Assembly (NCBI GenBank): GCA_947625935.1
Contig: CANQQE010000010.1
Coordinates: 36,715-100,714 of the forward strand
DNA length: 64,000 nucleotides
Source of the DNA: an uncultured Muribaculaceae bacterium
GTDB lineage: Bacteria; Bacteroidota; Bacteroidia; Bacteroidales; Muribaculaceae
Direction: 5' to 3'
In this document: positions 51,908-60,826 of the stretch, one piece after another
Position numbering within the stretch: the first letter of the stretch is position 1
Layout of the letters: every line of letters starts with the position of its first letter
Program-made: the position numbers and the translations under genes
Notes under the pieces: generated by a model
What the model saw: only the letters and a program-made list of their open reading frames with translations
Told to the model about the DNA's origin: nothing
Database searches by the model: none

Positions 51908-53920
51908 ATGGAACCACTTCCCATAATCAAAAACGATCCCTGGCTTGAACCTTACACCGATGCCATAACAGGCCGCCACAACGACGCGGTCAACAAAGAA
52001 CGCGAACTGACCGGCGGCGGCAAAACGACGCTCGACGATTTCGCCAACGCCCACAACTATTTCGGACTGCACCGCACCGAAGATGGCGGCTGGATATTCC
52101 GCGAATGGGCGCCCAACGCCACCGGCATCACGCTGATAGGCGACTTCTCGCGTTGGCGCGAATTGGTTAAATACCGCCTGAAACGCAAAGAGAACGGCGT
52201 GTGGGAGATAAAACTAAAGGAGGGCGACCTCCGCGACGGCGATCTCTACAAGATGAAAGTGCATTGGGAAGGGGGCGAGGGTGAACGCATCCCGGCCTAC
52301 GCCACCCGCGTGATCCAGGACGACACGACGCATATCTTCTCGGCCCAGGTATGGGATCCCGCCAAGCCATACAAATGGAAGGTGAAGAAGTTCAAACCCG
52401 ACACGCGCCCGCTGCTCATCTACGAATGCCACATAGGCATGGCCCAGGAGCGCGAGGGGGTAGGCACCTACACCGAGTTCCGCGACAATATATTGCCCCG
52501 CATAGCCAAGGACGGCTACAACGCCATACAGATCATGGCCATCCAGGAGCACCCCTACTACGGGTCGTTCGGCTATCATGTGTCGAGCTTCTTCGCCCCG
52601 TCGAGCCGCTTCGGCACCCCCGAGGAGCTGAAATCGCTCATCGACGAGGCTCACAAGCTCGGCATCGCCGTGATCATGGACATCGTGCACTCCCACGCCG
52701 TCAAAAACGAGGTAGAGGGCCTTGGCCGTCTCGACGGGAGCTATAACCAATACTTCTACGGCGACCACCGCCGCGAGCACCCGGCATGGGACTCGCTGTG
52801 CTTCGACTATGGCAAAAACGAGGTGCTGCACTTCCTGCTGTCGAACTGCAAGTACTGGTTGGAGGAGTTCAAGTTTGACGGATTCCGTTTCGACGGGGTC
52901 ACCTCGATGCTCTACTACAACCACGGCCTGGGGCAGGCTTTCGGGTCGTACGGCGACTACTACAACGGCGGTCAGGACACCAACGCCATCACCTACCTCA
53001 CGTTGGCCAACAAACTTATCCACGAGATAAACCCCCGCGCCATCACCATAGCCGAGGAGATGAGCGGTATGCCCGGACTTGCCATCAAGGTGGCCGATGG
53101 CGGCATAGGATTTGACTACCGCATGGCGATGGGCATCCCCGACTACTGGATCAAGATGCTCAAAGAGAAAAAAGATGAGGACTGGCACCCGACATCGATA
53201 TTCTGGGAACTCACCAACCGCCGCGCCGACGAAAAAACCATCAGCTACGCCGAAAGCCACGACCAGGCGTTAGTGGGCGACAAGACCATCATCTTCCGCT
53301 TGATAGACAAGGAGATGTACTGGCACATGATGGTCGGCGACACCGACATGACCGTGTCGCGCGGCATGGCTCTCCACAAGATGATAAGGTTGGTGACTCT
53401 CGCCACCATCAACGGCGGCTACCTCAACTTCATGGGCAACGAGTGGGGCCACCCGGAATGGATCGACTTCCCCCGCGAGGGTAACGGCTGGAGCTACAAA
53501 TACGCCCGCCGCCAGTGGGATTTGGTGGATCGCGAAGACCTGCAATACAAGTTCCTCAACGCTTTTGACAATGCGATGATCAAGATTGTGTCGGAGGTTA
53601 AGGATTTCCAAGCCCTGCCGATGGAGAAGCTGTGGGAGAAGGATGACGATCAGGTGCTGGCGTTCAAGCGCGGCGATCTGGTGTTTGTGTTCAACTTCAA
53701 TCCGTTCAAATCGTTCGAGAACTACGGTATACTGGCACCAATCGGTGAATATGAGGTGGTGCTGTCGAGCGATAATCCTGCCTACGGCGGTTTCGGCAAC
53801 ATCGACGAGAAAGTCAAGCACCTCACGCAGCACGACGGGCTGTATTCGCCCCACGGCATCGAGTGGCTGAAGCTGTATCTGCCGGCGCGCTCGGCGCAGG
53901 TGCTGCGACTCAAGAAATAA
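51908..53920 (+). CDS. glgB: 1,4-alpha-glucan branching enzyme
   Basis: This 670-residue GH13 enzyme makes alpha-1,6 branches in glycogen. An N-terminal CBM48 domain (EDGGWIFREWAPNATGITLI) precedes the TIM barrel. Catalytic motifs: GFRFDGVTSMLYYNHG (nucleophile Asp), ITIAEEMSGMPG (acid/base Glu), and SYAESHDQALVGDK (third Asp). The end is a short C-terminal beta domain. The size is like eukaryotic-type branching enzymes, shorter than E. coli GlgB. It is transcribed alone and ends in an 18-bp perfect terminator hairpin. No other glycogen gene is in the window. Confidence 0.95.
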   Translation: MEPLPIIKNDPWLEPYTDAITGRHNDAVNKERELTGGGKTTLDDFANAHNYFGLHRTEDGGWIFREWAPNATGITLIGDFSRWRELVKYRLKRKENGVWEIKLKEGDLRDGDLYKMKVHWEGGEGERIPAYATRVIQDDTTHIFSAQVWDPAKPYKWKVKKFKPDTRPLLIYECHIGMAQEREGVGTYTEFRDNILPRIAKDGYNAIQIMAIQEHPYYGSFGYHVSSFFAPSSRFGTPEELKSLIDEAHKLGIAVIMDIVHSHAVKNEVEGLGRLDGSYNQYFYGDHRREHPAWDSLCFDYGKNEVLHFLLSNCKYWLEEFKFDGFRFDGVTSMLYYNHGLGQAFGSYGDYYNGGQDTNAITYLTLANKLIHEINPRAITIAEEMSGMPGLAIKVADGGIGFDYRMAMGIPDYWIKMLKEKKDEDWHPTSIFWELTNRRADEKTISYAESHDQALVGDKTIIFRLIDKEMYWHMMVGDTDMTVSRGMALHKMIRLVTLATINGGYLNFMGNEWGHPEWIDFPREGNGWSYKYARRQWDLVDREDLQYKFLNAFDNAMIKIVSEVKDFQALPMEKLWEKDDDQVLAFKRGDLVFVFNFNPFKSFENYGILAPIGEYEVVLSSDNPAYGGFGNIDEKVKHLTQHDGLYSPHGIEWLKLYLPARSAQVLRLKK

Positions 53921-53940
53921 TCCGTCAGGCTTCTGCCATC

Positions 53941-53987
53941 ACACCGGCGGGATTCCCAAGAATGGGAATCCCGCCGGTGTCGTTTTT
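53941..53987 (+). terminator. Terminator after glgB
   Basis: A perfect 18-bp stem (53941-53958 with 53963-53980) with a four-base loop is followed by CGTTTTTG. One of the strongest terminators in the window. Confidence 0.93.
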
Positions 53988-54012
53988 GAGCGTTTGAGAT
54001 AGGCGATTGAGA

Positions 54013-54199
54013 TGTTACAATGGAATTGTGATATTTGTAACATTTATGACACTTTTCATTCTTAGATTTATTATTTTGATTAATAGGATATTAATTAACT
54101 ATATAAAATTATTTTCCATGCTTTAACATATTTTAATGCTATAAATTATTGCGTATTCAGAATATTGTATTACGTTTGCATTGTCATCAATTTGTAACA
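54013..54199 (+). promoter_or_regulatory. Upstream region of the ECF sigma gene with promoter and TTGTAACA repeats
   Basis: The 345-base gap between glgB and the sigma factor is AT-rich and carries no gene. ATTG (54148-54151), 19 bases, then TACGTTTG (54171-54178) is a good promoter, leaving a leader of about 85 bases. TTGTAACA occurs at 54035-54042 and 54192-54199, and inverted at 54013-54020 (TGTTACAA). The first two form an inverted pair. These could bind a dimeric regulator. Confidence 0.6.
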
Positions 54200-54265
54200 A
54201 TATCGTTTCAACCTTGTGACAACAAAAAAAAACGAGCATCGCATAACAACTAAAAACCACGCTAT

Positions 54266-54769
54266 ATGGAATCTAACAACTTTCAAGCCAATCTGATGAA
54301 ACTACAGGGCAACCTGCTCAACTTCGCGTACATGCTCACCTCAAACCGCGACGACGCCTACGACCTCCTCCAGGACACCACCCTCAAGGCCCTCGACAAC
54401 AAGGAGAAGTACGTTGACAACACCAACTTCAAGGGGTGGGTGTTCACCATCATGCGCAACATCTTCATCAACAACTACCGCCGCGTGGCCCGCGCCGCCA
54501 CCGTGGTCGACACCACCGAGAACCTCTACCACCTGAACCTGTCGCAGGACTCCGGGCTGGAGACCCCCGAGGGGTCGTTCGGGGCCAAGGAGATAACGGC
54601 CTACATCAACGAGTTCCCCGACGAGTACCGCGTGCCGTTCTCGATGCACGTCGCCGGCTACAAGTACAACGAGATCGCCGAGAAGATGGAGCTGCCGCTG
54701 GGGACGGTCAAGAGCCGCATATTCTTCGCCCGCCAGAAGCTCCAGAAACGGTTCGCCGACTACCGCTAA
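54266..54769 (+). CDS. ECF-type RNA polymerase sigma factor
   Basis: This 167-residue sigma70-family factor has region 2 (about 15-80: NLLNFAYMLTSNRDDAYDLL, TLKALDN, GWVFTIMRNIFINNYRR) and region 4 (about 115-165: YRVPFSMHVAGYKYNEIAEK, LGTVKSRIFFARQKLQKRF). No anti-sigma gene is adjacent. It is the first gene before porT-porP-gldK-L-M-N, separated by a GC-rich gap with two hairpins. In Porphyromonas an ECF factor (SigP) drives T9SS genes with PorX/PorY; whether this is a functional equivalent is unknown. Codon choice is strongly biased to C- and G-ending codons, which hints at high expression. Confidence 0.93.
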   Translation: MESNNFQANLMKLQGNLLNFAYMLTSNRDDAYDLLQDTTLKALDNKEKYVDNTNFKGWVFTIMRNIFINNYRRVARAATVVDTTENLYHLNLSQDSGLETPEGSFGAKEITAYINEFPDEYRVPFSMHVAGYKYNEIAEKMELPLGTVKSRIFFARQKLQKRFADYR

Positions 54770-54794
54770 AAACGAAACCCCGGGGCTTGACCGC

Positions 54795-54889
54795 GGCGGG
54801 TCGGAAAACCCGCCCCCCTCATAACCACAAGATTTTATTTTTAGATTCCAACCCAAACCGGCCCGGCCGCCTGATTGGCGAGCCGGGCC
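54795..54889 (+). terminator. Two hairpins between the sigma factor and porT
   Basis: GGCGGGT (54795-54801) pairs with ACCCGCC (54808-54814), followed after 15 bases by a T-rich patch. A second long stem pairs GGCCCGGC-CGCC (54860-54871) with GGCG-GCCGGGCC (54877-54889, one bulged base). The first may terminate most transcripts from the sigma promoter; the second could be an attenuator. No promoter is obvious before porT. Confidence 0.5.
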
Positions 54890-54938
54890 TAATCATAAGC
54901 CGGGGCAATAATCGGGAGATGGCGACGTTAAGATATTG

Positions 54939-55655
54939 ATGAAGTGTCTACGATTAATATTAATTATATTTGTAGCCGCCGTCGGGTCGATACCGTCAGC
55001 GGCTCGTCTCAACGACAAGGTGCTCAACCGCCCTTATGCCGACATGAGGCGGTGGCATTTAGGATTTTCGGTTGGTGTCCACACCGAGGATCTTAAATTC
55101 ACCCATAACGGTTATGTCACAGAGGACGGGCAGACGTGGTTCATGGAGCAGCCGTCGTTCTCTCCCGGATTTTGCGTCAACGGGCTTTTCGACCTGAGAC
55201 TCAACAATTATTTCAACGTCAGATTCTCGCCGGGAATGTATTTCGGCAACCGCGAGGTGACGATGGTCAACACATCGGGGACGGAGAAGGAGAAGGTTAA
55301 CCTTAAATCGACATTTGTGGTTCTTCCCCTCGATTTGAAATTCTCGGCTGTGAGGCTCCACAATGTGCGCCCCTACGTCACCGCCGGTGTCATGCCGACG
55401 TTTGACGTCGCCAAGAAACGCCGCGACCCGCTGCAGCTCACCAGCAGCGACCTGTATCTGACCGTGGGTTTCGGGCTTGACATCTATCTCCCCTACTTCA
55501 AGCTCATTCCTGAGCTAAAATTCTGTTTCGGGCTGTCGGACGTGCTGAAGCATGACCGTCCCGACTTAGCCGACGATCCGGGGATGATGAAATATACCCA
55601 ATCGCTGAAAAAAGCCACGTCGCAAATGGTCGTGCTCACATTTTACTTTGAATGA
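54939..55655 (+). CDS. porT: PorT/SprT-family outer membrane protein (type IX secretion)
   Basis: This 238-residue protein has a signal peptide (MKCLRLILIIFVAAVGSIPS...) and a beta-barrel body: RRWHLGFSVGVHTEDLKFTH, SPGFCVNGLFDLRLNNYFNV, VLPLDLKFSAVRLHNVRPYV and LIPELKFCFGLSDVLKH. These fit PorT (SprT in Flavobacterium), an outer-membrane component of the T9SS. The frame opens with TTG at 54936; the ATG at 54939 is used here. Its stop overlaps the porP start by ATGA. Confidence 0.85.
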   Translation: MKCLRLILIIFVAAVGSIPSAARLNDKVLNRPYADMRRWHLGFSVGVHTEDLKFTHNGYVTEDGQTWFMEQPSFSPGFCVNGLFDLRLNNYFNVRFSPGMYFGNREVTMVNTSGTEKEKVNLKSTFVVLPLDLKFSAVRLHNVRPYVTAGVMPTFDVAKKRRDPLQLTSSDLYLTVGFGLDIYLPYFKLIPELKFCFGLSDVLKHDRPDLADDPGMMKYTQSLKKATSQMVVLTFYFE

Positions 55656-56668
55656 CACTGATGAAAAGAGCTATAAACCACATCATAACACGCGCCTTGG
55701 CGACAGCTATAGCGATCGCCATCCCGGCATTGACGGGATGGGAAGCGTCGGCTCAGGTCGATGCGCAGTTCTCGCAATACTACGAGGTGCCCTTCTACTA
55801 CAATCCCGGGGCCACCGGCACCAACGACCTGCTCAACATACGCGGCGGGACGAGGATGCAGTGGGTCGGAATAGACGGCGCGCCGCGCACGTTCATGATC
55901 GGCGCCGAGATGCCGCTGAAGCTGTTCAACAAGCGTTGGGGCGTGGGGTTGGTGATGCAGCAGGAAAGCCTGGGCCTGTATCGCAACATGAACATCGGCG
56001 CGCAGGTGTCATATAAAATCAAGCTGTTCAAGGGGACGCTGTCGGTGGGTCTGCAACTGGGGCTTATCGACGAAAAATTCAAAGGCTCGGGCGTCTATAT
56101 CCCCGACGATGACGATTACCATGAGAGCGACGATGACGCCATACCCCGCACCGACATCGGGGGGTCGGCCTTCGACATGGGCATAGGAGCGTTCTACAGC
56201 CACCGCCTGTTCTGGGCGGGTGTGTCGCTGACCCACGCCACGTCACCGACCATCACCATGAACGCCGACAGCGGCGAGGGCGGCAACGAAAAGAATTATG
56301 AGTTTCAGGCGGGCCGCGTCCTTTATTTCATGGCCGGCAGCAATATTCCGATAAAAAACACGTTATTTGAAGTGATGCCGTCGATGCTGTTCAAGACCGA
56401 TTTTCAATTCTGGACCGCCGAAGCGACCGCACGGGTGCGCTATAACAAGTTTCTGACCGCCGGCGTGGGTTACCGCTACAACGATGCGATAACAGCCACA
56501 GTGGCAGCGGAATACAAAGGGTTTTCCCTCGGTTACAGCTATGATTACCCGATAAGCGACATCGCTAAGGCGAGCAACGGCAGCCATGAAATTTTCGCAG
56601 GCTACAGTCTGAAGCTCGACCTGTCAGAGAAAAACAAGAATAAACACAAGAGCATACGCATAATGTAG
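55652..56668 (+). CDS. porP: PorP/SprF-family outer membrane protein
   Basis: This 338-residue protein has a signal sequence (ending near WEASAQ) and the PorP/SprF opening VDAQFSQYYEVPFYYNPGAT, followed by GGTRMQWVGIDGAPRTFMIG. PorP is an outer-membrane beta-barrel required for T9SS function and for anchoring surface proteins. ATG at 55652 overlaps the porT stop; an ATG at 55661 gives nearly the same protein. gldK follows after 10 bases. The strands, the TG-rich loops and the C-terminal FAGYSLKLDL end all fit. Confidence 0.9.
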   Translation: MTLMKRAINHIITRALATAIAIAIPALTGWEASAQVDAQFSQYYEVPFYYNPGATGTNDLLNIRGGTRMQWVGIDGAPRTFMIGAEMPLKLFNKRWGVGLVMQQESLGLYRNMNIGAQVSYKIKLFKGTLSVGLQLGLIDEKFKGSGVYIPDDDDYHESDDDAIPRTDIGGSAFDMGIGAFYSHRLFWAGVSLTHATSPTITMNADSGEGGNEKNYEFQAGRVLYFMAGSNIPIKNTLFEVMPSMLFKTDFQFWTAEATARVRYNKFLTAGVGYRYNDAITATVAAEYKGFSLGYSYDYPISDIAKASNGSHEIFAGYSLKLDLSEKNKNKHKSIRIM

Positions 56669-56678
56669 AGCAAACGAT

Positions 56679-58124
56679 ATGAAGAAAGCATCTATTTATA
56701 CGATACCATTGGCCATAGGCTCGCTCCTGGCCTCGTGTGCGGCGGGCAACCGCGGCTCCTCAGGCGGCGAAGTGACCGGCGTGAGCGGCACATCGTGGGC
56801 AGAACCGACCCCCTACGGGATGGTCTTAGTAGACCGCGGCTCGATGGAGGTAGGCCCCCAGAAAGCCGACTCGGCGTGGAATCTTCCGGCCGACGCGCGC
56901 GGCATCTCGGTCGACGCATTCTGGATGGACGAGACCGAAATCACCAACGCCAAATACAAGCAATTTGTCTTCTGGGTGCGCGACTCAATCATCCGCGAAC
57001 GTCTGGCCGACCCCGCATACGGAGGCAACGAGGAATATAAAATCGAGGAGGACAAGGAGGGTAACCCCATCACTCCTCACCTCAACTGGAACAAGGCCAT
57101 ACCCTGGCGCAACCCCAACGAGGATGAGGCGCGCGCGATAGAAAGTCTCTATCGCACCAACCCCATCACCGGCGCGCGCGAGCTTGACCCTGAACAGCTC
57201 AACTACCGTTACGAGGTGTATAACCACACTGAAGCGGCCAAGCGCAAGCACCGCCTTGACCCCCGCCGCCGCGAGTACAACACCGACCGCCCCACCCCGA
57301 CCGACATCCCGGTAATCTCGAAAGACACGGCCTGGCTCAACGACGAGGGGGAGATAATCCGCGAGACCGTAACCCGCGGCCTCACAGGCGACTACGACTT
57401 CCTGAACACCTACATAGTCAACGTGTATCCCGACACCACGGCGTGGATCAACGATTTTGACAACGCCTACAACGAGCCATACACCCGCCTCTACTTCGCT
57501 CACGGCGGTTACAGCGACTACCCCGTTGTGGGTGTGAGCTGGGAGCAGGCCAACGCGTTCGCCAACTGGCGCACCGACTACCTGCGCCGCTCGCTCGGCA
57601 AAGAGGGGGTCTATGTAGAACCTTACCGCCTGCCGACCGAGGCCGAGTGGGAGTATGCCGCCCGCGCCGGGGTCAACGAAAATATGTATCCCTGGGAAGG
57701 CGACCTGCCACTGACCGAGGACAAGGGCTGTTTCTACGCCAACTTCAAGCCTCAGGAGGGTAACTATGTCAAGGACGGCCACATAATCACGTCGCGGGTA
57801 GGCACATACTCGCCCAACGACTTCGGGCTGTATGACATGGCGGGCAACGTCAGCGAATGGACCTCGACGGCCTACACCGAGAGCGTCGGCAAGCTGACCA
57901 ACGACCTCAACCCCGAATACCGCTACAACGCCGCCAAAGAAGACCCCTACAAGATGAAGCGCAAGATTGTGCGCGGCGGCTCGTGGAAAGATGTTGCACA
58001 CAACATACGTTCCGACATCAGGATGTGGGAGTACCAGAACGAGCAGCGCAGCTACATCGGCTTCAGATGCGTGCGCTCGCAGATAGGTTTCGCCCGCGGC
58101 AATAAGCAGAAAGCCAAGAAATAA
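56679..58124 (+). CDS. gldK: GldK/PorK lipoprotein (type IX secretion ring)
   Basis: This 481-residue lipoprotein has its cleavage cysteine at residue 20 (IGSLLASC). The body is a formylglycine-generating-enzyme-like domain (FGE-sulfatase): PYGMVLVDRGSMEVG, VDAFWMDETEITNAKYKQFV, VVGVSWEQANAFANWRTDYL, EWEYAARAG, DMAGNVSEWTST and RIVRGGSWKD-like sequence, with GFRCVR at the end. In the T9SS it forms the periplasmic ring with GldN. No cysteine pair for FGE catalysis is evident, as in other GldK proteins. It lies 10 bases after porP and 42 before gldL. Confidence 0.95.
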   Translation: MKKASIYTIPLAIGSLLASCAAGNRGSSGGEVTGVSGTSWAEPTPYGMVLVDRGSMEVGPQKADSAWNLPADARGISVDAFWMDETEITNAKYKQFVFWVRDSIIRERLADPAYGGNEEYKIEEDKEGNPITPHLNWNKAIPWRNPNEDEARAIESLYRTNPITGARELDPEQLNYRYEVYNHTEAAKRKHRLDPRRREYNTDRPTPTDIPVISKDTAWLNDEGEIIRETVTRGLTGDYDFLNTYIVNVYPDTTAWINDFDNAYNEPYTRLYFAHGGYSDYPVVGVSWEQANAFANWRTDYLRRSLGKEGVYVEPYRLPTEAEWEYAARAGVNENMYPWEGDLPLTEDKGCFYANFKPQEGNYVKDGHIITSRVGTYSPNDFGLYDMAGNVSEWTSTAYTESVGKLTNDLNPEYRYNAAKEDPYKMKRKIVRGGSWKDVAHNIRSDIRMWEYQNEQRSYIGFRCVRSQIGFARGNKQKAKK

Positions 58125-58166
58125 CAATATCCAATCACACAACCACAATAGACTCATCGACACCCA

Positions 58167-59138
58167 ATGGGAAAGATCAAAAGATATAAAAACAGCATAG
58201 AGCGGTTTCTCTCAGGCGAGAACGGACAACGCTTCTTCAATTTCGCCTACAGTATCGGCGCGGCCATCGTGATTTGGGGCGCGCTGTTCAAGATACTCCA
58301 CCTTCCCGGCGGCAACACGCTGCTGTCGATCGGTATGGGTACCGAGGTATTGATGTTCATACTGACGGCATTTGACCGTCCGCCGAAAGAGTACAACTGG
58401 GAAGAGGTGTTCCCGGTGCTCCAGAGCAAGAACCCCGAAGACCGCCCGGATTTCAACGGCGGCACCGGCATCGTGATCGGCGGCGGTACGTCACTACCGT
58501 CGGTAAGTCCGGCCGAGGCCAAACGCGCCGCAGGTCTCCCCGCGGGAATAGACCTGAGCGAAGATGACACCCGCTCGTTGAGCGAGAGCATCGCTAAAAT
58601 GTCGGCGGCGAGCGACCAGCTCGCCCGAATGGCCGAACTTACTTCGGCCACCCAGCAATATCTCGACCAGATGGGTGCCATAGCCGGCGAGATGCAGCGT
58701 CTGCGCGAGACCACCGAGTCGCTCAACAAGGTCAGCGACGTGCTGCTGCAAAGCTACCGCGCCATCACCGAAAATTCAGAGAACATCACCCGCAGCTCGA
58801 CAGGATATGTGGACCAGATGCAGGCTCTCAACCGCAATATAGGCGGCCTGAACACTATTTACGAGATCCAGTTGAAAAGCGTGTCGTCGCAGCTCGACTC
58901 GATTGACCGCGTGAACCGCGGCATCAAGGATATACGCGATATGTATGAAAAGAGCGCGTCGCAAAGCGCTCGCTACTGCGAGGAGACCGAGCGCATGGCC
59001 CGCTACATGCAGCAGCTCAACTCGGTCTACGAGAAGATGATCACGGCAATGACCATCAATATGTACCGCCCCATGATGGGCGGCGATATGCCGCAAGCCA
59101 CCGGCGCCAACCCCGCCGACAAACCGACCGAGGCGTGA
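58167..59138 (+). CDS. gldL: GldL/PorL inner-membrane motor protein
   Basis: This 323-residue protein has two N-terminal membrane spans (FNFAYSIGAAIVIWGALFKI; LLSIGMGTEVLMFILTAF) and a cytoplasmic coiled-coil-rich domain (about 130-290). GldL and GldM form the proton-driven motor that powers type IX secretion and gliding. Glu60 in the second span matches the membrane glutamate shown to be essential in Flavobacterium GldL (Glu49); this alignment is by eye. The C-terminal portion is long, with alternating heptads. It starts 42 bases after gldK. Confidence 0.95.
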   Translation: MGKIKRYKNSIERFLSGENGQRFFNFAYSIGAAIVIWGALFKILHLPGGNTLLSIGMGTEVLMFILTAFDRPPKEYNWEEVFPVLQSKNPEDRPDFNGGTGIVIGGGTSLPSVSPAEAKRAAGLPAGIDLSEDDTRSLSESIAKMSAASDQLARMAELTSATQQYLDQMGAIAGEMQRLRETTESLNKVSDVLLQSYRAITENSENITRSSTGYVDQMQALNRNIGGLNTIYEIQLKSVSSQLDSIDRVNRGIKDIRDMYEKSASQSARYCEETERMARYMQQLNSVYEKMITAMTINMYRPMMGGDMPQATGANPADKPTEA

Positions 59139-59214
59139 CCCGCATCCGCGTCCTCCATGCGACAAACAACATAACAGAAACAACACCCACAGAAAAAACA
59201 CTGTCAATAAATAA

Positions 59215-60780
59215 ATGGGATCAAGCAACACAAGGCTATCGCCCCGCCAAAAGATGATAAACCTGATGTATATCGTCTTGACGGCAATGCTCGCGCTGAA
59301 CGTGTCGAGCGACGTGCTTGACGGCTTCACGCAGGTCGAGGACGGCCTGTCGCGCTCCAACGCCAACGTCACCCAGCGCAACGACGCCATACTACGCAGC
59401 TTAGAGGCATTCAGCCTGCAGAACCCCGACAAAGGGAAACCATGGTATGACAAAGCCTCGGAGGTGCGCCGCATCACCGACTCTTTATATGCCAACGTGG
59501 AGCAGCTCAAGCTCGCCATAGTCCACAAAGCCGACGGACCCGACGGCAAAGTCAACGACATACTTAACCGCGACGACCTGGAAGCTGCCGCCGTTGTTAT
59601 GCTCAACCCCGGAAATCCACGCGGGGCCAAGCTGCGCCAGTCAATCGACAGCTACCGAAGCTACATAGCATCGCTTATGACCGACTCGCTCAAACGCTCC
59701 AACATCGAGACCGCGCTGTCGACCGCGCCGGTGCGCCGCAAGGGCGTTATCGGAGCCCAGTCGTGGGAGGAATCGAAATTTGACAACCAACCGGTTGTGG
59801 CAGCAGTGACCCTGCTGTCGAAGCTGCAAAACGACATACGCTACGCCGAGGGTGAAGCCTTGGCGACCCTGCTGTCGAACGTCGACGCAGGCGATGTGCG
59901 CGTCAATGAGCTTAACGCCTTTGTCATCCCGCAGTCGCGATTTGTGATGAGAGGCGGGAAATACTCAGCCAACATAGTCCTGGCTGCCGTCGACACCACC
60001 CAACGCCCGATTGTCTATGTCAACGGCACGAAACTCGCCAACGACCGCGGTCTGTATGAGCTTGTGACCGGCAAGACCGGGACATTTGACTATAAAGGTT
60101 ACCTTGAGGTGCCCCATGGTGACGGTTCGGTCACCCGCCACGATTTCAACTCGTCGTACACGGTCATAGAGCCTACGGCCACGGTGTCGGCTACGATGAT
60201 GAATGTGCTTTATGCCGGCATTGACAACCCGATCAGCATCTCCGTCCCCGGAGTGGCCATGTCGGGGGTATCGGCAACTATGACCAACGGCACCCTGACC
60301 CGCAACGGCGACGCATGGGTGGCACGCCCGACGAAAGTGGGCTCGGAAGCCGTAGTCACCGTCACGGCATCAATCGACGGCCGTCCCCAGACAGTGGCGA
60401 CCACTACATTCCGCGTGCGCAAGCTGCCCGACCCGACCCCTTACATCCCGTTCAAGGACAGCAATGGCAATACCGACCGCTACAAGGGAGGCAAACCGAT
60501 TTCAAAGACGTTGCTGCTGGCGTCGCCCGGCATCGAAGCCGCCATCGACGACGACCTGCTCAATATACGCTTCAAAGTGCTGAGTTTCGAGACCGTGTTT
60601 TTCGACTCTATGGGCAACGCCATACCCGAGGTGTCTAACGGCGACCAGTTCTCGCAACGACAGAAGGATTCGTTCCGCAGGCTGTCGCGCGGCAAACGCT
60701 TCTACATCTCACGCGTGAAGGCCATAGGCCCCGACGGTATCACCCGCGACCTCGCACCGCTTGAAGTCATAGTAAACTAA
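59215..60780 (+). CDS. gldM: GldM/PorM inner-membrane/periplasmic motor protein
   Basis: This 521-residue protein has one N-terminal membrane span (MINLMYIVLTAMLALNVSSD) and a long periplasmic part in which beta domains D1-D4 are expected. GldM dimers are driven by GldL and contact the GldK/GldN ring. Marks: NTRLSPRQKMINLMYIVLTA at the start, and later FVIPQSRFVMRGGKYSANIV and GSVTRHDFNSSYTVIEPTAT. The 76-base gap from gldL is AT-rich at its end and holds no evident terminator. The length matches the family. Confidence 0.95.
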   Translation: MGSSNTRLSPRQKMINLMYIVLTAMLALNVSSDVLDGFTQVEDGLSRSNANVTQRNDAILRSLEAFSLQNPDKGKPWYDKASEVRRITDSLYANVEQLKLAIVHKADGPDGKVNDILNRDDLEAAAVVMLNPGNPRGAKLRQSIDSYRSYIASLMTDSLKRSNIETALSTAPVRRKGVIGAQSWEESKFDNQPVVAAVTLLSKLQNDIRYAEGEALATLLSNVDAGDVRVNELNAFVIPQSRFVMRGGKYSANIVLAAVDTTQRPIVYVNGTKLANDRGLYELVTGKTGTFDYKGYLEVPHGDGSVTRHDFNSSYTVIEPTATVSATMMNVLYAGIDNPISISVPGVAMSGVSATMTNGTLTRNGDAWVARPTKVGSEAVVTVTASIDGRPQTVATTTFRVRKLPDPTPYIPFKDSNGNTDRYKGGKPISKTLLLASPGIEAAIDDDLLNIRFKVLSFETVFFDSMGNAIPEVSNGDQFSQRQKDSFRRLSRGKRFYISRVKAIGPDGITRDLAPLEVIVN

Positions 60781-60826
60781 CCGTACCACAACTCAGATTA
60801 ACCAAGACACTCCCACAGACACGCTT

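Noticed and set aside
52214-53260. A 348-codon open frame antisense to glgB
   Set aside because: Same cause: codon bias in glgB removes stops from one antisense frame. No start context or family match.
56985-58163. A 392-codon antisense frame across gldK
   Set aside because: gldK has clear family motifs on the plus strand; the antisense product is a Val/Gly-rich shadow.
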